Below are positions 1 to 8,451 of a stretch of 64,000 bases of DNA, one piece after another. The stretch covers positions 35,426 through 99,425 of the forward strand of contig JAQTNK010000011.1 in assembly GCA_028713915.1 (NCBI GenBank), read 5' to 3'. The position numbers were made by a program, and so were the translations under genes. The stretch is from Rhodocyclaceae bacterium (GTDB taxonomy: Bacteria; Pseudomonadota; Gammaproteobacteria; Burkholderiales; Rhodocyclaceae). The notes below the pieces were generated by a model. It was not told the DNA's origin. It searched no databases and saw nothing but the letters and a program-made list of their open reading frames with translations. Positions within the stretch are counted from its first letter, which is position 1. Each line of letters opens with the position of its first letter.

Positions 1-65
1 CGTTCGGCCCGGCGCTGCGGGCCGCGCGCCGCGTGGCGCTGGCGCAGCGGCGCCGGCTGAAATAA
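1..65 (+). CDS. C-terminal tail of an unidentified protein (partial)
   Basis: The frame ending in TAA at 63-65 reads through the left edge and encodes about 20 residues rich in Ala, Arg and Leu, ending RRRLK. The composition suits the end of a real gene, and the next gene starts 10 bases later in the same direction. No family can be assigned from so little. A competing frame ends at TGA 58-60 but reads as an Arg/Trp-rich shadow. Confidence 0.35.
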   Translation, partial: FGPALRAARRVALAQRRRLK

Positions 66-75
66 ACTCGGGACC

Positions 76-1416
76 ATGAATCTCGGCGGTTTCTTCAGGC
101 GTCTCCTCGGCGGACAGTCCGCGCCGAAATCTGCTCCCGCGGCTGGCGTTCGGCCGGCGGCTTCGAGCCCGCCGGCGGCGGCGGACGCGCCGCGGACGAC
201 CGCCGCCATGCTGCAGCGCGAAGAAATGCTCGATGCGCGCGGCCGCCTTTCCGGCTATCGCTTCAGCTGCAAAGTCATCGATGCGCGCGCCCCGCTTGCC
301 CCCGGTGCCTATCTGGCGGCGCTGCGCGCGGCCAACGTGCGGGCTTTCGCCGAGCGGCGCCTGGCGGTGATCGCCGTGCACCTCAACGAATGGCTGAGCG
401 AGGATTTTGCCTCGCTGACCGGACCGCATACGGTGTTCCAGGTCGATGTGGCGCCGACGCTGGCGGTCACCGCCGACTGGCTCGCCGGCCTGCAGCGCAT
501 CCGGCAATGCGGCGCCGGGCTGGCGCTGTCGCGGCTCGAACACACGCCGGCGTTCGCCTCCGCGCTGGCGCTGGCGACGCTCGGCATCATCGATTTCTCC
601 GCCTACACGTTCGAGAATTTCGAGCGCACGCTGAAGCAGCTGCGCGCGGCTTTTCCGGGCCTCGCGCTGGCGGCGGAAAACGTCCGCTCCTGGCCCGAGC
701 GGCGGCTATGCGTGGCGCTCGGCGCCGAGTACGCGCTCGGCGACTTCCTGTCGTCGCCCGATCTGGAAGAACAAGGCGACAAGCTCAACGAAGGTCGGCT
801 GGTGCTGATCGAGATGCTGAATTTGCTGCGCAAGGACGCCGATCCCAACGCCCTGGCGCAGATGGCGAAGCGCGACCCGGGCATTGCCGTGCATCTGCTG
901 TCGATGGCCAACTCGCCGGTCTCCGGCCTGGCCAACCCGGTCGCCGGCATCGACCAGGCCATCATGGTGCTGGGACGCGAGATGCTCTACCGCTGGCTCG
1001 CCGTCTCGGTGTTCCGCGCCGGCAGCGGCAGCGACCGCGACGAAGCGCTGCTCGAAGTGGCGCTGGCGCGCGGTCGTTTCCTCGAACTGGTGGCGCTCGC
1101 CGTGGTGTCGAAGGAAGAAGCCGACGAACTGTTCCTGGTCGGCCTGCTGTCCTTCGCCGACGTCCTGCTCGGCGTGCCGATGGCCGAACTCGTCGCCAGG
1201 ATCAATCTGCCCGCGGCGGTCGAAGACGTCCTGCTGCGCAGCGAAGGCCGCTACGGCCGCTACCTGATGCTGACGCTGATGGTCGAGAAGGGCATTGCCG
1301 ACAAGGCGGCCGGCCTGGCGCTGGCGCTCGGCCTCGATCCGGAAACGCTCGACGCCTACCGCGGCGTCGCCGTCCTCTGGGCGGAAGAGGCGCTGCGCCA
1401 GGACAAGCGTCAGTAG
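76..1416 (+). CDS. EAL/HDOD domain signalling protein (YuxH-like)
   Basis: The 446-residue protein has a low-complexity Ala/Pro N-terminus (about 15-45), an EAL-like region (about 45-235) and an HDOD domain (about 240-420, with the typical MAKRDPGIAVHLLSMANS stretch). EAL/HDOD fusions are regulators linked to c-di-GMP signalling. The canonical EAL signature and the acidic metal-binding residues of active phosphodiesterases are not visible, so the EAL part is probably a binding or scaffold module. The start follows a CGGGA sequence by a few bases. It is convergent with the B12 operon that ends at 1463. Its target is unknown. Confidence 0.85.
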   Translation: MNLGGFFRRLLGGQSAPKSAPAAGVRPAASSPPAAADAPRTTAAMLQREEMLDARGRLSGYRFSCKVIDARAPLAPGAYLAALRAANVRAFAERRLAVIAVHLNEWLSEDFASLTGPHTVFQVDVAPTLAVTADWLAGLQRIRQCGAGLALSRLEHTPAFASALALATLGIIDFSAYTFENFERTLKQLRAAFPGLALAAENVRSWPERRLCVALGAEYALGDFLSSPDLEEQGDKLNEGRLVLIEMLNLLRKDADPNALAQMAKRDPGIAVHLLSMANSPVSGLANPVAGIDQAIMVLGREMLYRWLAVSVFRAGSGSDRDEALLEVALARGRFLELVALAVVSKEEADELFLVGLLSFADVLLGVPMAELVARINLPAAVEDVLLRSEGRYGRYLMLTLMVEKGIADKAAGLALALGLDPETLDAYRGVAVLWAEEALRQDKRQ

Positions 1417-1462
1417 GCCTTCGGCGCGGCGGCGCGGCCGGCGGCCGCAGGGCGATGGCGAG

Positions 1463-2746
1463 TCATGGCAGGAAGAGTTGCGCGGCGGCGGCGGGAGCGG
1501 AAGGAAAATAGAAATGCACGTAGGACGCGGTCAGGCGTGCGCGGCGATACACGGCTTCGCCGGCATGGCCGTCCGGCGTGACGGCGCGCACCAGCGGCGC
1601 GAGCGGCGTCTCGCTGCGCGAGAAATGGAACGTGTGGCCGCGCAAGCGTCCTTCCGGCAACGCCGCCTGCTGCAGGCCGAGCGCGGCGAGGCGCGGCTGC
1701 ATGGCGACGCGGCCCGGCAGCAGGCCGGCCAGGCGGTGGGCGCGGCCGTCGGCGTCGGCGAGGGTTTCGAACAGCGCCATCATGCCGCCGCACTCGGCGA
1801 GCAACGGCTTGCCGGCCTCGACGTGGGCGGCCAGCGCCTGCCAGAGATCGCGCCGCTCCGCCAGCCGCGCGGCGTGGAGTTCCGGATAGCCGCCGGGCAG
1901 CCAGGCGGCGTCGCACGCCGGCAGCGGCTCGCCGGCGAGCGGCGAGAAGAACGCGAGTGCGGCGCCGAGCTGCGCCAGGCATTCGAGATTGGCGGCGTAG
2001 AGGAAAGCAAAGGCGGCGTCGCGGGCGATGGCGATGCGGCGGCCGGCGAGGAGCTGCGGCAGGGCCGGCGGCGGCGCGGCGGCGAACTCCACCGCCGCCG
2101 GCAATTCCGCCAGGGGCGTCGTCGCCAGCGCGTCGGCGATGCGGTCGAGCCGCGCCGCGAGGTCGGGCAGTTCTTCGGCCAGCAGCAGGCCGAGATGGCG
2201 TTCGGGCAGCGCCAGCGCGTCGTCGCGCACCAGGTGGCCGCACCACATGAGGTCCGCCGGCAGGCCGTCGCGCAACATCGCGGCGTGGGCGGCGCCGCCG
2301 ACGCGGTTGGCGAAGGCGCCGCGGAACGGCAGTTGCGGCCGGTAGTGGGCGAGGCCGTAGGCGACGGCGCCGAAAGTGGCGGCCATCGCCGCGGCGTCGA
2401 TCACCGCCATCACCGGCAGCTTGAAACGCATGGCGATGTCGGCGGCGGCGGGCGCACCGTCGAAGAGGCCCATCACGCCTTCGACGATGACGAGGTCGGC
2501 CGCCGGCGCGGCGCGGGCGAGGCGCTGCGCGGCGTCGGTGTCGCCGCACATCCAGAGGTCGAGGTTCTCGCACGGCGCGCCGCTGGCGACGGCGTGGATC
2601 AGCGGATCGATGAAATCGGGGCCGCACTTGAAGACGCGCACGCGCCGGCCTTGCCGCGCATGCAGCCGGGCGAGGCCGGCGACGATGCTGGTCTTGCCCT
2701 GGCCCGAAGCCGGGGCGGCGACGAGGATGGCCGGACAGGCGGCCAC
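1463..2746 (-). CDS. cobB: Cobyrinate a,c-diamide synthase (CbiA/CobB)
   Basis: CbiA/CobB enzymes amidate the a and c side chains of cobyrinate using glutamine and ATP. The 427-residue protein has an N-terminal P-loop (APASGQGKTS, residues 11-20), the CGPDFIDP segment of the family and a C-terminal class I glutaminase domain. The likely nucleophile is Cys319 in LAECGGM, and HTFHFS lies further on. The start is GTG, sharing one base with the btuF stop (TAGTG), which implies translational coupling. It is the last gene of the riboswitch-led operon. No other corrin-ring genes are in the window, so it may serve de novo synthesis encoded elsewhere or corrinoid salvage. Confidence 0.93.
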   Translation of the reverse strand: MAACPAILVAAPASGQGKTSIVAGLARLHARQGRRVRVFKCGPDFIDPLIHAVASGAPCENLDLWMCGDTDAAQRLARAAPAADLVIVEGVMGLFDGAPAAADIAMRFKLPVMAVIDAAAMAATFGAVAYGLAHYRPQLPFRGAFANRVGGAAHAAMLRDGLPADLMWCGHLVRDDALALPERHLGLLLAEELPDLAARLDRIADALATTPLAELPAAVEFAAAPPPALPQLLAGRRIAIARDAAFAFLYAANLECLAQLGAALAFFSPLAGEPLPACDAAWLPGGYPELHAARLAERRDLWQALAAHVEAGKPLLAECGGMMALFETLADADGRAHRLAGLLPGRVAMQPRLAALGLQQAALPEGRLRGHTFHFSRSETPLAPLVRAVTPDGHAGEAVYRRARLTASYVHFYFPSAPAAAAQLFLP

Positions 2747-3594
2747 TAGAACGCCACGCCCGGCGTCGCCTTCACGCCCGCGGCGAAGGCCTGGATCGCC
2801 GCGCGCAAGTCGCGCAGCCCCATCAGGAGATCCGGACCGGGATGGATGAAGTGCTCGCCGTCGAGCGGCACGATGGCGATGCCGGGGCGCACGATGGCTG
2901 CGTTGCAGGCTTCGTCGCGACGGCTCTTGAGGACGAAGATGATGTCCGGGTGCAGGGCATCGAGCCAGCGCGGCAGCTCGCCGGGCGGGCCGTCGACGCC
3001 GAAGTTGCGGATGCTGTCGTGGTCGGCGACGACGTCGAAGCCGGCGCGGCTGAAGAGTTCATACAGCGTGGTGCCGCGGCCGAAGGAATACGGCGCGCCG
3101 CTGCAGGCCGACAGCACCAGCACGCGCCGGCCCTGGCCGCCGACTTGGGCGACGGCGGCGCGCCAAGCGACGGCGTAGCGGTCGACGCGGGCGTCGATGT
3201 CGGCGAGCCCGGCGGCGCGGCCGATGTCGCGCAGCATGGCTTCGACTTCGGCCATGCCGCGAAAGCCGCCGACGCGCAGCGCGACGGCGCCCTTCGGCGC
3301 GGCGGCTTGCCAGACGTCGGCCGCGGTCCAGTCCGGCGCGATCATCAGCTCGGGTTCCAGCAGCGCGATGCTGTCGGCATCGGGGTCGATGACGCCGCCG
3401 GTCTGCGGCAGCTCGCGCGCGTCGTAGCGGCTGACGCCGACGATGCACTGGCCCAGGCCCAGCCACTCGAGCGCGTGCGTGATGTAGGGCGACTGGCTGA
3501 CGATGCGCGGGCAGCCGGCGGCAGCCGCTGGCGCGGGCCGCGCCGCCAGCGCCAGCAGGCAGGCGACGAGAACGGCGTAAAGCGCGCGCGGCAT
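2746..3594 (-). CDS. btuF: Periplasmic cobalamin-binding protein (BtuF-like)
   Basis: This is the periplasmic binding protein of a B12 ABC importer, of the helical-backbone class used for B12 and siderophores. I moved the start from 3708 to the ATG at 3594: it gives a clean signal peptide (MPRALYAVLV... ending in APAAAA) and sits next to the end of the ATPase gene at 3597. The mature part has the family pattern RIVSQSPYITHALEWLG and a second lobe with DIIFVLKSRRDEA. About 282 residues is normal for the family. B12 rather than haem or siderophore is inferred from the riboswitch, btuB and cobB in the same operon. Confidence 0.9.
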   Translation of the reverse strand: MPRALYAVLVACLLALAARPAPAAAAGCPRIVSQSPYITHALEWLGLGQCIVGVSRYDARELPQTGGVIDPDADSIALLEPELMIAPDWTAADVWQAAAPKGAVALRVGGFRGMAEVEAMLRDIGRAAGLADIDARVDRYAVAWRAAVAQVGGQGRRVLVLSACSGAPYSFGRGTTLYELFSRAGFDVVADHDSIRNFGVDGPPGELPRWLDALHPDIIFVLKSRRDEACNAAIVRPGIAIVPLDGEHFIHPGPDLLMGLRDLRAAIQAFAAGVKATPGVAF

Positions 3595-3596
3595 GT

Positions 3597-4367
3597 TCAC
3601 TCCGGTATGAAAACGGGATAGGGCGCGCCGTCGAGCCGGCGCAGCGGGTGGCCATAGAGGCGCGAAAGATTGGGCGCCGTGACGATCTGCGCCACCGGGC
3701 CGGCGCACCAGTCGCCGTCGCCGTAGAGCAGCAGCGCCTGGCGGCAGTAGCGCGCGGCGAAGCCCGGGTCGTGCAGCACGGCGACGACGCCGGCGCCGGC
3801 CGCGGCACGCCGCGCCAAGAGTTCCATCTGCGCCACCTGGTGGTTGAGGTCAAGGTGCGCGAGCGGCTCGTCGAGCAGGTACAGGCGCGGCTCCTGCGCC
3901 AGCAGCGCGGCGATGCCGAGGCGCTGGCGTTCGCCGCCGGAGAGCGTCTGCACGTCGCGCGTGGCGAAGCCGGCCAGGCCGACGTCGGCCAGCGCGTTCT
4001 CGGCGATGCGCCGGTCGGCAGCGGACTCCCAGTCCCAGCGACCGAGGTGCGGATGGCGGCCGACGAGCACGGTTTCGAGCACGGTCGAGGCGAACGGGTC
4101 GTGGCTTTGCTGCGGCAGGTAGCCGCGCACCAGCGCCAGTTCGCGCGCCTTCGTTGCGGCGACGGCGCGGCCGCCGACGGCGACGCTGCCGGCCGTCGGC
4201 GGCAGCAGGCCGGCAACGGTGGCGAGCAGCGTCGACTTGCCGGCGCCGTTCTTGCCGAGAATCGCCCAGGACTCGCCCGGCATCACGCGCCAGTCGAGGC
4301 CGCGGCAGAGCATGCGCCCGCCGATGGCGACGTCGAGGCCGCTGGCCTCGAGCAATGCCGTCGTCAT
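3597..4367 (-). CDS. btuD: Cobalamin ABC transporter ATP-binding protein (BtuD-like)
   Basis: The 256-residue ABC ATPase energises the BtuC/BtuF importer from the cytoplasm. Visible motifs are Walker A GKNGAGKST (about 38-46), the signature LSGGERQRLGIA (about 142) and Walker B LYLLDEPLAHLD, followed by the switch His in VLHDPG. It overlaps the btuC stop by ATGA (4364-4367). Siderophore importers of the FecE type look the same, so the substrate is assigned from operon context. Confidence 0.92.
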   Translation of the reverse strand: MTTALLEASGLDVAIGGRMLCRGLDWRVMPGESWAILGKNGAGKSTLLATVAGLLPPTAGSVAVGGRAVAATKARELALVRGYLPQQSHDPFASTVLETVLVGRHPHLGRWDWESAADRRIAENALADVGLAGFATRDVQTLSGGERQRLGIAALLAQEPRLYLLDEPLAHLDLNHQVAQMELLARRAAAGAGVVAVLHDPGFAARYCRQALLLYGDGDWCAGPVAQIVTAPNLSRLYGHPLRRLDGAPYPVFIPE

Positions 4368-5362
4368 GATCGCGCGCCGGGCTGGCGGCCGAGCAAGAAC
4401 AGGAACACCGGCACGCCGAGCAGCGCGGTGAGCACGCCGACCGGCAGCTGCGTCGGTGCGACCACCGTGCGCGCCAGCGTGTCGGCGAGCACCAGCAGGC
4501 TGCCGCCGGCGAGCGCCGCGGCGGGCAGCAGCAGGCGCTGGTCGTTGCCGACGGCGAGCCGCACCAGGTGCGGCACCACCAGGCCGATGAAGCCGATGCT
4601 GCCGGCGGTGGTGACGGCCACGGCGGTGAACAGCGAGGCCAACACATAGGCGATGCGCTTCAGGCGCGGCACGACGACGCCGAGCGATGCGGCCAGCGCT
4701 TCGCCGCGCGCCAGCAGGTTGAGCTCGCGCGCCACCGGCAGCGTGGCGATGAGCCCGAGCGCCAGCACGGCCAGCGCCGGGCGCGCATCGACGATCTGGC
4801 CGGCGTCGCCCATCAGCCAGTAGAGCATGCCGTGAAGTTGCCGCTCGGGCGCCACCGAAAGGATCAGCGCGACGACGGCGCCGCAGCCGGCGGCGACGAT
4901 GACGCCGGTGAGCAGCAGGCGCGTGCGCGTCCAGCTGCTGTCGCCGTGGGCGAGGCCGAACACCAGCAGCGTGGCGAGAAAACTGCCGGCGAAAGCGCCG
5001 AGATTCACGAAGGCGAGCGCCAGCCCGGCCAGCATCGCGGTCAACGCGCCGACGGCGGCGCCGCCGGAGATGCCGAGGATGTAGGGATCGGCGAGCGGGT
5101 TGCGCAGCAGCACCTGCATCAGCGCGCCGGCCAGCGCCAGCAGGCCGCCGCAGGCGAAGGCGCCGAGCGTGCGCGGCAGGCGCAGGTGGCGCACGACTTC
5201 GGCGCCCATGGCGCCCTGGCCGCCGTCGCCGCCGGCGAGCGCCGCGAGCACGTCCGCCAGGCTGAGGGAAAGGCTGCCCACCGCCAGGCTCAGCAGCATG
5301 CTCGCCGCCGCCAGCAAGGCGAGCGCGGCGATGACGGCAAGCGCGCGGCGGCGGTTGGGCAT
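4364..5362 (-). CDS. btuC: Cobalamin ABC transporter permease (BtuC/FecCD family)
   Basis: The 332-residue membrane protein has the pattern of the FecCD/BtuC permeases, with about ten predicted hydrophobic segments. Family stretches include LRLPRTLGAFACGGLLALAG, ADPYILGISGGAAVGA and the C-terminal GSIGFIGLVVPHLVR. Two copies would form the inner-membrane channel. It starts 6 bases after the btuB stop and overlaps btuD by ATGA. Confidence 0.94.
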   Translation of the reverse strand: MPNRRRALAVIAALALLAAASMLLSLAVGSLSLSLADVLAALAGGDGGQGAMGAEVVRHLRLPRTLGAFACGGLLALAGALMQVLLRNPLADPYILGISGGAAVGALTAMLAGLALAFVNLGAFAGSFLATLLVFGLAHGDSSWTRTRLLLTGVIVAAGCGAVVALILSVAPERQLHGMLYWLMGDAGQIVDARPALAVLALGLIATLPVARELNLLARGEALAASLGVVVPRLKRIAYVLASLFTAVAVTTAGSIGFIGLVVPHLVRLAVGNDQRLLLPAAALAGGSLLVLADTLARTVVAPTQLPVGVLTALLGVPVFLFLLGRQPGARS

Positions 5363-5368
5363 GGCGGG

Positions 5369-7255
5369 TTATTTCGGCAGGTAGCGGAAGCCGACGAAGA
5401 GGTTGGCGCCCGGCGTGTTGAAGCCCTGCACCAGTTCGTAGCGTCGGTTGAACAGGTTATTGATTCGACCCACGAGGGACCAATCGCGCCCCAGCGCATG
5501 CCTGCCGTCGATATTCACCAGGCCGAAGCCGGCCATGGTTCGCGTATTGGCCGCGTCGTCGAAGCGCGGCCCCGTGGCGACCAATTGCGCGCCGGCGTCC
5601 CAATTGCCGCCATCGTAGCGCAGCTCGGCCGTGCCGTGCTGCTTGGCGCGGCGCATCAGGTAGAGATTGGTATCCATGTCCCGGGCGCTCAAGGCATCGT
5701 AGGCGATGCGCGTTTTCCAGCGGCCGAAGGCGTCGCTGTAGGCGACGGTGTCGCCCTTGAGCATGGCGCGACCGACATTGACGGTGGTGATGAAGAAGGC
5801 CGGCGCGGCGGCGTCGCCGAAGGTGATCAGGTCGCTGACGCGGTTCTCGAAGTGGGTCAGGCTGACGCGTCGATCGCCCTCTTCGTAGACGATGCCCGCC
5901 TCGCGGTTGCGGGCGCGTTCGGGTCGCAGGTTGGGATTGCCGACGTAGAACGTCGAGAAATCGACGGGCCAATAGAGGTCGTCGAAGGTCGGGGCGCGAT
6001 AGGCCGTGCCGGTTGCCAGCGATGCACGCCAGGCGGACGTGAGCTGGTAGCCGTAGGCGAACGATCCGGAACTATGGGCGCCGAATTGGGAGATGTCGTC
6101 GCGGCGGGCGCCGACCTGCAGCGAGTGCTTGCCGAACCAGGCCTGGTAGCCGGCCAGGAAGGAGTTGGTGGTGCGTTCGCCGACGGTGAAGGCGACGGCA
6201 TTCGAGTCGACTCTTTCGGCGCGCCGCTCGGTCGCCAGCATGATCTTGCCGGCATCGGTGACGATGTCGTTCTGCCAGGAGAACTGGTCCTGGACGGTGC
6301 GGAAGCTTTGCCCGCCGACCGTGCCGGCGAGCGGATCGAGGCTGTAGCTGGTCATGCTGTCTTCGCTGCGGCCGATCCGCAACTGGCTGGTCCAATGCGG
6401 CAGGAAGCGATCGCGCGCATGGACCGAATAAGAACTGAGGGTCTGCGTCTGATGGTTGTCGAAAGCGTTGGTGCAGACCGTGAACGTCGGATCGCAGTTG
6501 GCGGCATCGTAATGGGTCTTGCCGTCGCTGTAGAAGACGTCGGCGCCGATCTCGTGATCGCTGGCGATGCGTTGCGCGACGCGCGCACTGAAATTGCGGT
6601 TGTCATAGCCGTCGCGGTCGGGATTGAAGCCGTACGCGCCGGGCTTGGTGGCCGAGAAGCCGCCGCTATGGAGGTAGCCGGCGTCGAGGTTGAAATTCGT
6701 GTCGCCGACGGCGCCGCCGTAATTGACGCTGCCGCTGTCGGTGCGATAGCTGCCGACGCCGAAGTCCGCGGCGACGCGCGGCGCGCCGGTGCTCTTGCGG
6801 GTGAAGATCTGGATGACGCCGCCGATGGCGTCGGCCCCATAAAGCGCGCTGGCCGGGCCGCGCAGGATTTCGATGCGCTCGACCTGGTTCAGCGGCAAGT
6901 GCTCGAAGGCGGTGGTGCCGACCGTGGCCGACGACAGGCGCTGGCCGTCGAGGAGGACCACCGTATGTTGCGGACTGCTGCCGCGGATGCTGACGGACGC
7001 CACCGCGCCGGGTCCGCCGTTGGTCCAGATCTGGACGCCGGGCTGGGCCTGCAGCACCTCGGCCAGCGTGGACTGGCCGGACCGTTCGATATCGTCGCGC
7101 GTGATGACACTGACGTCGCTGAGAATTTCGCTGGCGCGCGTCGGGGTGCGCGTCGCCGTGACGACGACGGCGGCATCGTCGGCGGCCTGTGCGGTGGCGA
7201 TGAAGGCATTGGCAAGAGCGACCGCGAGCGCGGTGCGGAAAAGAGGGCAAGGCAT
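5369..7255 (-). CDS. btuB: TonB-dependent cobalamin receptor BtuB
   Basis: This outer-membrane receptor imports cobalamin using TonB energy. A signal peptide ending ATAQA is followed by a TonB box-like stretch (DDAAVVVTATRTP), the plug domain (about 40-150, with EILRGPASALYGADAIGGVIQI) and a 22-strand barrel ending in the aromatic-rich LFVGFRYLPK. The ORF track opens at a TTG (7264); I prefer the ATG at 7255, with GGGAG about 11 bases upstream and a standard signal sequence. About 628 residues matches BtuB. The cobalamin riboswitch in its leader supports the substrate strongly. Confidence 0.93.
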   Translation of the reverse strand: MPCPLFRTALAVALANAFIATAQAADDAAVVVTATRTPTRASEILSDVSVITRDDIERSGQSTLAEVLQAQPGVQIWTNGGPGAVASVSIRGSSPQHTVVLLDGQRLSSATVGTTAFEHLPLNQVERIEILRGPASALYGADAIGGVIQIFTRKSTGAPRVAADFGVGSYRTDSGSVNYGGAVGDTNFNLDAGYLHSGGFSATKPGAYGFNPDRDGYDNRNFSARVAQRIASDHEIGADVFYSDGKTHYDAANCDPTFTVCTNAFDNHQTQTLSSYSVHARDRFLPHWTSQLRIGRSEDSMTSYSLDPLAGTVGGQSFRTVQDQFSWQNDIVTDAGKIMLATERRAERVDSNAVAFTVGERTTNSFLAGYQAWFGKHSLQVGARRDDISQFGAHSSGSFAYGYQLTSAWRASLATGTAYRAPTFDDLYWPVDFSTFYVGNPNLRPERARNREAGIVYEEGDRRVSLTHFENRVSDLITFGDAAAPAFFITTVNVGRAMLKGDTVAYSDAFGRWKTRIAYDALSARDMDTNLYLMRRAKQHGTAELRYDGGNWDAGAQLVATGPRFDDAANTRTMAGFGLVNIDGRHALGRDWSLVGRINNLFNRRYELVQGFNTPGANLFVGFRYLPK

Positions 7256-7389
7256 GATGGACAAGACTCCCGTGGCGGCGAACGTCCCCGTACGCCGGTA
7301 TTGCGGAACGGCTGCGGGCGGGGAGGAACGCGAAGGCGGCGCAAGGCCGCCGGCGCATCGCCACCCCGCGACACATCCACTGTTTTGTC

Positions 7390-7570
7390 CACGGCCGGTC
7401 TCCGGGCTCGCAAGTCTTGAACCGCCGCCTTCCCGGGATTATCCCAGTGGCATAATGGCGATTCCACACTCGCTTACCGTTGCGGGGGCAGCGCCGGAAT
7501 TGCGCGAAGTTCGCGCGCACCGGCTTCCCGTTTCACCCTTGCGCCTGAGAGGCGGATTAGGCACCGTGGA
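7390..7570 (-). ncRNA. Cobalamin (B12) riboswitch
   Basis: Read on the minus strand, the leader of btuB carries the conserved elements of the cobalamin riboswitch in order: GGTGCC at the 5' end (7560-7565), AACGGGAAGCCGGTG, then CTGCCCCCGCAACGGTAAG, the B12 box GCCACTGGG (7443-7451) and the closing GAGCCCGGAGACCGGCC (about 7393-7409). It lies about 135 bases before the btuB start. B12 binding is expected to lower expression of btuB-btuC-btuD-btuF-cobB. A GGCGGC-CTTGC-GCCGCC hairpin lies between it and the gene but lacks a strong U-run, so the control mode (translation or termination) is unclear. The rest of 7265-7702 shows no gene. Confidence 0.95.
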
Positions 7571-7702
7571 CAGCGCGCGCAGTCTAGCACGGGCGCTTCA
7601 TGCCGCTGCCGGCGGCGCCGCCGGGCTGTTGCTGCGCCACCTTCACATCGCCGCCTTATTGCTTGACCGAAAACGCTTTTTCTCGCACACTTGCGACCCA
7701 TC

Positions 7703-7897
7703 ATGGATGCCGATCTCACCAAGCTCGAAGCGAAAATCGAGGCCGTCGTGGCGTTCTGCCAAAGCATGCGCGAGGAAAATCGCGAGCTGCGCAGTCGCGT
7801 CACCGAGCTCGAAGGCGAGAAGCAGGTGCTCGCGGCCAAGATCGACACGACGCTCGAGCGCCTCGAAGCGCTGATGGATCGGTTGCCCAATCAATGA
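7703..7897 (+). CDS. Small coiled-coil protein, TIGR02449-like, upstream of zapA
   Basis: The 64-residue protein is almost entirely heptad-patterned (EENRELRSRVTELEGEKQVL), so a helical coiled coil is likely. Small proteins of this kind (TIGR02449, ZapB-like in appearance) commonly precede zapA in beta- and gammaproteobacteria. I start at the ATG at 7703 rather than the track start at 7691, because that gives the usual MDADL-type N-terminus. Its stop overlaps the zapA start by ATGA. A role with ZapA in division is inference from context. Confidence 0.8.
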   Translation: MDADLTKLEAKIEAVVAFCQSMREENRELRSRVTELEGEKQVLAAKIDTTLERLEALMDRLPNQ

Positions 7898-8202
7898 GCA
7901 CGCCCACGCTCGACGTCACGCTGCAGGGACGTCCCTACAGCATCGCCTGCGCCGCCGAGGAGCGCGAGGGGCTGCTCGAAGCCGTGGCGCTGCTCGACGC
8001 CAAGATGGCGGACATCGCGAAGAAGACGAAGAGCAGTGGCGAACGCCTGGCCGTGATGGCCGCGCTGAATCTTGCGCACGAATTGACTTCGCTCAAGAAA
8101 TCGCCGGCCGCGCCTCTTGATACCGCCGACGTGAAGCGTAGAATCCAGGCCATGGAGGCGCGCTTGGAAGCCGCTCTGGCGCAACAGGAAGACCTGTTCT
8201 AG
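7894..8202 (+). CDS. zapA: Cell division protein ZapA
   Basis: ZapA binds and bundles FtsZ filaments at mid-cell. The 102-residue protein has the N-terminal beta strand pattern (LDVTLQGRPYSIACAAEE), the helix with LLDAKMADI and the conserved ERLAVMAALNLAHEL core, followed by a C-terminal coiled coil. The ORF track merges it into a longer frame starting at 7600; the ATG at 7894 overlaps the previous stop and gives the normal ZapA length. The gene lies directly before 6S RNA, the classic arrangement. Confidence 0.95.
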   Translation: MSTPTLDVTLQGRPYSIACAAEEREGLLEAVALLDAKMADIAKKTKSSGERLAVMAALNLAHELTSLKKSPAAPLDTADVKRRIQAMEARLEAALAQQEDLF

Positions 8203-8226
8203 AGCATCCCGGCGTCGCCCGAGGAA

Positions 8227-8401
8227 TCCCCTGCGGTGTTTGTTACGGCCATATATTCCTTGAACCAATGCTAATTGGCATCGGCTGCGGACCAAGACAC
8301 TGCTGTTGTGAGCGCCCCTCGTGGGCGCACCTGATGCGGTAGGAAAGCGGCCACTCTGGACCCAGGTTCAGGATGCCGGCCGAAGCGGCACACGCGGGGG
8401 A
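8227..8401 (+). ncRNA. ssrS: 6S RNA
   Basis: The roughly 175-base segment after zapA has the 6S layout: complementary ends (CCCCTGCGGTG at 8228-8238 and CACGCGGGGG at 8391-8400) closing a long, internally bulged hairpin. The 5' half contains the CTTGAACCAATG segment and the 3' half GGACCCAGGTTCAGG. 6S RNA mimics an open promoter and sequesters the housekeeping sigma-70 holoenzyme in stationary phase. The position after zapA is conserved, and a rho-independent terminator follows. Exact ends are estimated from the pairing. Confidence 0.88.
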
Positions 8402-8411
8402 CCTGATTCGA

Positions 8412-8439
8412 AGCGCGGCACATACCGCGCTTTCTTTTT
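8412..8439 (+). terminator. Rho-independent terminator after 6S RNA
   Basis: The 7-bp stem AGCGCGG/CCGCGCT has a 6-base loop (CACATA) and is followed by TTCTTTTT. It ends 12 bases before the next gene and should terminate the zapA/6S transcript. Confidence 0.9.
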
Positions 8440-8451
8440 GGGCCGCAGAGC

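Noticed and set aside
8401-8440. Possible tRNA-like sequence (GATTCGAAG) after 6S RNA
   Set aside because: No cloverleaf can be drawn; the segment is a rho-independent terminator.
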